DNA from: Diadema setosum
Lineage: Eukaryota; Echinodermata; Echinoidea; Diadematoida; Diadematidae
Assembly: GCA_033980235.1 (NCBI GenBank)
Contig: CM067069.1
Span: forward strand, 32,289,041 to 32,353,040
Length of the DNA stretch: 64,000 bases
Reading direction: 5' to 3'
The notes under the pieces were generated by a model that was given only the letters and a program-made list of their open reading frames with translations, was not told the DNA's origin and ran no database searches. Both the position numbers and the translations under genes were made by a program. The stretch's first letter is position 1; the number at the start of each line of letters is the position of its first letter. Shown one piece after another: positions 58,248 to 64,000 of the stretch.

Positions 58248-58320
58248 ATGAGGGGAAACATACTGTTGATCTGCCTCCTTATCGGCATGTGCCGGGAGAT
58301 CACATGCTACGAAGAAACAA
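58248..58320 (+). CDS. lectin exon 1 (signal peptide)
   Basis: ATG at 58248, 24 codons plus one base, then donor AAGTGAGTG (GT at 58321). A TTTCTCTAG just upstream (ending 58234) could be an acceptor, so the 5' untranslated region may itself be spliced. The frame stays open upstream through a poly-Phe/Val stretch without a better start, so I prefer this ATG, which begins a compact signal sequence. Confidence 0.75.
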
Positions 58321-58532
58321 GTGAGTGAAATTAATGCTTAGGCCTACATGTTGGTACTCTGATAAAGATGTTACTGAGCGCGGACATTCATATCCATTGT
58401 ATTAGCGCCCCATTTCATTTCTGACTTTTTAATACACACCTCTGTAGGCATACTTTTCTTTTTTTCTTTTTTTTCTTTTTTTTTGGGGGGGGGGGCAATA
58501 AAGCTAGGAGAAGGATTATTGTTAAAATAAAA

Positions 58533-58580
<48 letters not shown>

Positions 58581-61340
58581 TGTGTGTATGTTTACATGTG
58601 CATGTTTGTATATGCATTCATTTTTTTATCTATGCGTATGGATTGTGTGTGTTTGTATTTGTGTGTCGTGTATGCACATGAAAAAAGAACCGAGTGAAAA
58701 TATGCACTCTCGAAGGAATGAATACAAAAAAAGAGTGAATTTAGAGTGAAATTGGAGTGAATTTTGAGTGAAAATGATTATTTTCACTCTTTTTAGAGTG
58801 ACCTCAGGGATCACTCCAAAATCTTCGAGTGATCAATGAGGTCCCTCAAAAACGAGTGAAAATCACTCGAAATTTCACTCGAAATTCACTCCAATTTCAC
58901 TCTGAATTCACTCTTTTTTTGTAGAATGATTTCATTCGATTTTTTAGAGAGTATGCACATGCGTATGTGCGTGTGGATGTATGTGTGTACGTACGTGTGG
59001 CAATACGTTTGAACATTTTTATGAAGCGAGGCAATTATCCTTGAGTATCAATTGTTTTTAATTTATATTTAGGTGTATATACAGTTTCTAAAGCTATATT
59101 TATGTATTATTTGCTTGTATACGTGAACAGTGTACATGTGACCGTGCACCACAAAACAAACAAAAAGTCGCATCCCTTGATTTTACGTGAGGACTCAAAA
59201 AAGGTGAAGTGAGTCAACCAAGTCAATCTTGAGTTTTTTATATTTTCTGAAAGAGCTATCCTTCTTCTGCATTATTCCTTAGTTTGGGATCATAACATTA
59301 TTGGGAAAGTGTGTTTTCAGCAGTTCTTCTACAACGCTTTTTTCGGGGGATAATAGAATGATCAGGTATCTCTGAGAGTCCCCTTTTTATTTCTCGAAAT
59401 CCTTTACACACTCTTCACTTTCAAGTCTAATAACTTTTGAAAAGATAGGTTTACTGCTTTGAAAGCTGGCAGTGATCACGGACAGAGTGTGTTAATAGAA
59501 CATGCTTAATTTCATCTGATAATCCTTTCATTGTTGTTGCTCCAGTGTTTTTCATCCTGTGTTTTGTCCATTTCATCGCACAGCTATCACGGCTTGGTAA
59601 AGATTAAACACTTGAATAGACCCTGTATATACTTCAGGGCCTCTTTTCTAAGTTTACATTTTCTAGAGTGTTTGCTTTCTTTCTAATATAAAGATAGGTT
59701 AGGGGAGTCCATTTTAATTGAGTTATACATCATTTTTAAGCTAAGAGTCTGCTCTTAAAGAATCTGCCCTCAACTGAAAATCCATACCTTGCGACTTTTT
59801 GTTTGCTTTGTGATGCAGGGTCACATATGCATTTTATTATTGTTCATATTCTTAAGTGTATAGTGATCCTCTTAGACCTTTATCTATACCAATGAATATA
59901 TAGATAAATAGATAAATAAATAGAATAAAATATTAGTTTATCAACCGTTGATCAATTAATTGATTGATTAATTAATTAATTGATTAATGTTATCAACTAC
60001 TAATCAAGCCAAAGGAATGTTCAAAGAAGAACGATTTTCAGACTGTTTTTATGTTGTCATCATCATCTCCTAAATTAATTATTCTTCAGCAAAGATAAAA
60101 GAAAATAAAAAGAAGACGTGCACACACACACACACACACCAATATCGTATTTCTGATTGGTAATTTAGTAAATGTAATGACCTTTGTATTTTCACCTGTC
60201 CTGGCGATGGAGTAACGTGTCCACAGATCTCTCTTCTTTTTTGTTTGTTTGTTTGTTTTTTTCTCTTCTTCCTTTCTACTCGTTCCTGGTTGTGTTGCAA
60301 TGTTCATGTTATTCTGTTGTTGTTCGTGTTGCAATATTGGGTCCCTTGTTCTAAACACCTTCTTTTTTGTTTTGTTTGTTTGTTTGAGTAACAACCTGTA
60401 TGTGGTTGTGTTATCGTTTGCAACCGTATTTCCATGGTATACACAAGACGTAATGAACAGTGTCCAGACCGTGAAACTTTTATGTCAGTACATTTTTCTA
60501 CACCTTTTTTTTTTATTTCTAATGGTTTGCCGAGCACATTAGGATTTATTTGGAATATATATCATTGGTATTTTTTGTCTATTTCACATGATCTGCGTGT
60601 TACAAGCTCCACTTTTCAACAGACCTTTACTTTCGGTAGAATTGTTCATTTTTTGTTACTAATCCAAAGTTTGTTTTACTTTCATGTTACATAATCACCA
60701 GTACAAATTTTGTCTTAGCTTTCATGACTCCTATTTTACTTTTAAATTGCTGAACAACGTGAGCTGAAATATGTATACTTTTTATTCTATATAACTTTTC
60801 ATTAGATAAAAATTCATACGGAATTGAATTAAAATAAACTAAATCTCATTGATAATGTAATATCTTTCGAAGGATATATATCTCATTCTTATCAATCTAC
60901 TGTCAAAACAGGACATGGTGACATAGTGAAGTTATGAAAAGTCCGATTGAAAATGTATGATCTGATGACATTGACGCGTCTGCCACTCACTCGATGAACT
61001 AAAAATCCCATGACTTCCTTTAAATGTCTCACATGATATTCCCCTTTTTTATTCTGTCAGTGCTGTCCCTCTATAGTTTAACGCATTTACGGACGTAGGT
61101 AGATTCAACGTTTAGGTAGTTTCGTCTCAAGCTTTCGGTCTTTTTAAGACCTTCATCAGGGCTGTGTAGTGCCGACATAAGACTAATATCAAAGCTACGT
61201 ACGTGAATGCCCTCGCACTGAATAAATAATGAAGGAGCTACACTGACGGTTTGTACACGGTAAAGACCCCTAGTCGTCCCCCCCCCTTTATCTCTCTCTC
61301 TCTCTGTCTCTGTCTCTCTGTCTCTCTGTCTCTCTCTCTC

Positions 61341-61384
<44 letters not shown>

Positions 61385-62012
61385 CATATATATGATTTAT
61401 TTATTCATTTATATTGTTGTTGTTACTATTCCATTGCAGTTACCACCGCATGTGAAAATACGAACATCACTATCAGCTGTGATCCAACATTGCGGATCAA
61501 GGTTTTAAGGGCCAGCTTCGGTAGAACGTCAGGCAGTGTCTGTGGGGGCCAGCCCACGGACAGAACCGACTGCTACGGCCGCGGTGCGACTTATACAATG
61601 TCCATTGCTTGCAACGGTAAACGGACGTGTACCTTCCCAGCTACCACCGAGAGGTTCGGTGACCCTTGCAGGGGAACATCCAAGTACCTTGGCGTCGCGT
61701 ACACCTGCCTGGCTCCCTCACTGATGCAGAGAAGATACGCCTGTCAGGATAGAATGCTCAACCTTAACTGCCCATCAGGAAAGAAGCTGTACGTATCGTT
61801 TGCATTTTTCGGACGCATCAATTTGTCCATCTGCAAGCGGTTGCGGCCGCCCACGGGGCTCGAATACTGCCGATCCTCTTATTTCAAGCCTGCCCTCGAT
61901 GTGGTAGCGGAAAAATGTAACGGAGAGACGTCTTGCTCCCTGCGAGCTTCAGTCAGCGAGTTTGACGACCGATGTCCTCGCGTTTCTAAGTACCTGAAAG
62001 TTTTAGCTGAGT
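58248..62012 (+). CDS. SUEL-type rhamnose-binding lectin, two domains, 3' end open
   Basis: Model: 58248-58320 joined to 61440-62012 (phase 1), giving 215 residues plus one base, then donor GTAAGT at 62013. Residues 1-20 form a signal peptide with core ILLICLLIGM. Domain 1 (29-114) has all eight Cys, C-YGR at 69-72, DPC at 99-101 and KYL at 106-108, the carbohydrate-contact motifs of the family. Domain 2 (126-216) keeps eight Cys and KYL (208-210), but YGR is replaced by RSSY and DPC by DRC, so its sugar binding is probably altered or lost. N-glycosylation sequons occur at N33 and N152. Known of the family: secreted lectins that bind L-rhamnose or D-galactose, used in eggs, coelomic fluid and immunity. 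The phase 1-1 exon and strong donor suggest further exons beyond the window. Read-through instead would stop at 62036-62038 with 223 residues. Confidence 0.88.
58534..58590. repeat. (TG)n microsatellite in lectin intron
   Basis: About 22 TG units. Confidence 0.95.
58724..58922. mobile_element. 199-bp near-perfect hairpin (foldback) of GAGTGAA words
   Basis: ACAAAAAAAGAGTGAATT at the left inverts to AATTCACTCTTTTTTTGT at the right. Between them the left arm repeats GAGTGAA/GAGTGAAA and the right arm TTCACTC, with a spacer CCTCAGGGATCACTCC. It is non-coding and within the lectin intron, and it could form a long hairpin in the pre-mRNA. Confidence 0.8.
59137..59825. mobile_element. MITE with about 40-bp imperfect TIRs in lectin intron
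   Basis: The left end TGTGACCGTGCACCACAAAAC, then AAACAAAAAGTCGCATC, is inverted at the right (GCGACTTTTTGTTTGC, then TTTGTGATGCAGGGTCACA). The interior is AT-rich without a transposase. The left end resembles a common deuterostome MITE. Confidence 0.72.
59826..61107. other. lectin intron; low information
   Basis: AT-rich with (CA)n at 60118-60140 and several T-rich runs. No exon or recognised element. Confidence 0.45.
61108..61180 (-). ncRNA. hammerhead-like core within a Penelope-type repeat scrap
   Basis: On the minus strand the sequence contains CTGATGA, a 6-bp stem GGTCTT/AAGACC with an AAA loop, then GAAA: the invariant core of a hammerhead ribozyme. A GTC lies upstream (near 61174), with possible GGC/GCC stem I pairing. 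Stem III does not pair convincingly, so activity is doubtful. The wording resembles the terminal repeats of Penelope-like retroelements, which are known to carry hammerhead motifs. Only this fragment is present, in the lectin intron. Confidence 0.35.
61285..61396. repeat. (CT)n then (TA)n microsatellite near lectin exon 2 acceptor
   Basis: A CT run of about 55 bases and a TA run of about 50 bases, ending 44 bases before exon 2. They extend the pyrimidine-rich region but lie upstream of the acceptor tract proper. Confidence 0.95.
61440..62012 (+). CDS. lectin exon 2 (two Gal_Lectin domains)
   Basis: The acceptor TTCCATTGCAG ends at 61439, after a CT-rich and TA-rich intron end. The 573 bases are exactly 191 codons in phase 1-1. 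The exon is strikingly GC-richer than its flanks. The last Cys codon of domain 2 is split (T|GY); the intron's own GT also gives Cys, so either splicing or retention completes the domain. Confidence 0.9.
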
Positions 62013-62038
62013 GTAAGTATCAAGAGACAGTGCATTGA

Positions 62039-63277
62039 TGACTTGAAGCAGACAATCAAATATCATAGCACCGATAAACACATATTATATTATACCCGTC
62101 TGAGCACATGAAGAAAATCATGGCATAAACACAATCCCCAATGCCGCATATCTGAAGATAATAATGTATTCAAAGTCGAGGAGTACACTATACTTTTTTT
62201 TTTCAATCATCGCACTTTTCACATTTTCCCGAATCGTATCCATTTCTATTATAAACAACAACATTGTGCATTAACAATCACCAACTGTGTTACAGAGGTA
62301 CAAATCTTTGCCAACACAGGATTGAGAAGCTTAAAGAAAGGACGCTAGAAGGGAAAAAAAAACACCCGTCAACAACAAGCATAGACATTTTGAATCCTTA
62401 AAAAAAGCAAAAACAGTAACTTCAAAAGCAGCATCTAAAGCATAAAGAAAAGACAAAAACTGCGAAAAAAAATCATACATGAAATTCGTATGATTTTAGT
62501 GGTTCATTTGGATCAATCGCATTTTTTTTTGGGGGGGGGGAGAGAATCTTGATATGACACAAATACCTCTTCAGCAGCAATACATAAAGATAGAAAAAGA
62601 GCACAAGGATAGGAGAAGGACTTCAAAGCATGTTATAGTGCATCCTTGTAAGAAGTTTTATTAATGCAAGCGACCGACAATCTTACAATATTGTTAAAAA
62701 GGTATATATGAATGTGTCTGTCACACATTCTCTCTCATACACATATACACACACGCATACACACACAATTCAAATCTTGTCACTGGTTAAAATGATAGAG
62801 TGTCAAATCTAATATGATTTCATAATAAGAAAAAGAAATAATACACTATTTAGTATTGTATCGATGCGATATTTATTGCCATGATAACATAAGTGGTGAT
62901 GACTAATTACCCCTTTTTGCGTAAACCCTTTATATACATGTATATAGGATTAGTGTTGTACATTCATTAATAATCAAATATAATTTTAGTGCAATTTTTG
63001 GATTAGTGCTAACCCATATAGATTATAGACGCGTTACTAACCATAATTGTTATCGAATTTTTATTTCCTTGCAACCCTTTCAATTAGTCTATACTGGCAC
63101 TATCTTGTGTATGGCAGAACGTGTTTCTGTGCAAATTCAAGACTGTTTTACATCTACATCTTTTACCCCCCCCCCCCTCAAAAAGAAAAACAAACAAAAA
63201 ACAAAAAACAAATTTGAATGACCTATTGACTTACCTTTTTTATCAAAAAAAAAAATTTCAAACACAGCCATTCAAGG
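62039..63277. other. probable lectin intron or 3' flank; nothing recognised
   Basis: AT-rich sequence with poly-G (62531-62540), CA-rich words (62745-62768) and a poly-C/A stretch (63168-63210). There is no third lectin exon and no AATAAA shortly after the read-through stop, which favours the gene continuing past the window. Confidence 0.45.
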
Positions 63278-63620
63278 AATTGTGCAGTATTGGTGGAGAT
63301 GAAAACTGGGCTTTTAACTTTTTGCGAGATAACAAGAAAACACTTGTTAAATAGTACAGAGCATATCATTTTAAGAGGAATTCAAAGTTTTTATGAAAAT
63401 TGGGTGTGAAATGACTTTAACCTCCAAAAATAAAGTAAAAACAAAGCGATCGTAATAAAATGTGGGTCCCACACTTTATTAAACTTTATGAAATAGACGC
63501 TGAATTCTTAATGAAATTAGATGCTGTCTTACATTTCATGAGATTTGTCTCATAATCCCGCCAACAAATGTTAGAAACCTGAAATTAGGTCTCGACCAAA
63601 ATTATACAGTTCCTTTAAAT
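63278..63620. mobile_element. palindromic MITE, copy 3 of 3
   Basis: It shares GGGCTTTTAACTTTTTGCGAGATAACAAG, CAGAGCATATCATTTTAAGAGG and ACAGTTCCTTTAA with the copies at 15361 and 27430. The internal inverted arm is more decayed. Confidence 0.65.
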
Positions 63621-64000
63621 TCTATCCAATGTTAGTGAGGTGTTACCGTGGAAAGAATTTACCTAGGATTGACATACATTGATGTACGTGTTCATGTCTT
63701 CACCGCTCACGTTTACAGGCAAGTGACATGCTTTCCTAAGAAGTCGTGAGGGAGGATGTGGCTGAACCCTGATTGGCTAGAACGGATTTACGGATGAACA
63801 ACCTCGGCACCTGATCACTTCTCTCAGTGTAATGACCACCTCTACTGGCATCCAGGCGGAAAAAAAAAAACACTTACCTGTCCTTTGACTGATATTATTT
63901 CATGCTCGTTGGAGATTTTCATTCAGATTTACTTTTTTCTCACCTTCATGGACAGAAAGAATAGTACTAAATTTCAGTAGCATCAATTTCATCTGAATGA
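63621..64000. other. no feature recognised
   Basis: Ordinary AT-rich sequence to the window end; no further lectin exon was recognised. Confidence 0.4.

Noticed and set aside
61490..62038. Lectin start at the internal Met at 61490
   Set aside because: It would cut off the first two Cys of domain 1 and the signal peptide; the spliced model from 58248 completes both.

Overview
This is a eukaryotic, animal window, most likely from an echinoderm. It is AT-rich and intron-rich, crowded with microsatellites, and mostly made of transposable-element debris. The clearest clue to origin is a gene with two SUEL-type (sea-urchin-egg-lectin) domains. Several palindromic MITE families, and a tRNA-headed SINE with a 'CTCGACCCAGGTGTA' body, also resemble repeats I associate with echinoderms and related deuterostomes. 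The species is not determined.

Two host genes can be supported, both on the + strand. (1) A six-exon gene (coding bases 1716-1749, 3678-3824, 5024-5281, 9736-9898, 11488-11756, 12243-12580) whose intron phases all agree. It gives a 402-residue protein with a likely signal peptide and degenerate LDL-receptor-type YWTD propeller repeats; the first two exons are the least certain. (2) The start of a rhamnose-binding (SUEL/Gal_Lectin) lectin gene: a signal-peptide exon (58248-58320) and a 573-base exon (61440-62012) coding two eight-cysteine lectin domains. It ends at a strong splice donor, so the gene probably continues beyond the window.

Layout. 1-12.6 kb: the YWTD gene, with introns full of LINE remnants, a SINE split by a foldback element, and a tRNA-like TIR element. 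12.6-19.1 kb: dispersed and palindromic repeats. 19.1-25.8 kb: the most striking object, about 25 nearly identical copies of a 269-bp unit, each carrying a tRNA-like sequence with A and B boxes. Seventeen copies point left and eight point right, making a roughly 2.09-kb-armed palindrome flanked by an 11-bp direct repeat. 25.8-37 kb: low-information sequence, short tandem repeats, a broken LINE on the - strand and a 1.4-kb GC-rich TIR element. 37.1-40.1 kb: a 5'-truncated LINE (- strand) with a long reverse-transcriptase ORF. 40.7-44.1 kb: a ~1.3-kb tandem segmental repeat. 45.3-45.9 kb: a Tc1/mariner transposase relic. 46.7-53.0 kb: repeated units with 11-bp inverted end motifs and 3' hairpins (Helentron/HINE-like) that carry tRNA-like modules. 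53-58 kb: LINE scraps and MITEs. 58.2-62 kb: the lectin gene. 62-64 kb: another palindromic MITE.

All calls come from reading the sequence by eye. Family names rest on recognised motifs, not on searches, and repeat boundaries are approximate unless a duplication or palindrome fixes them.
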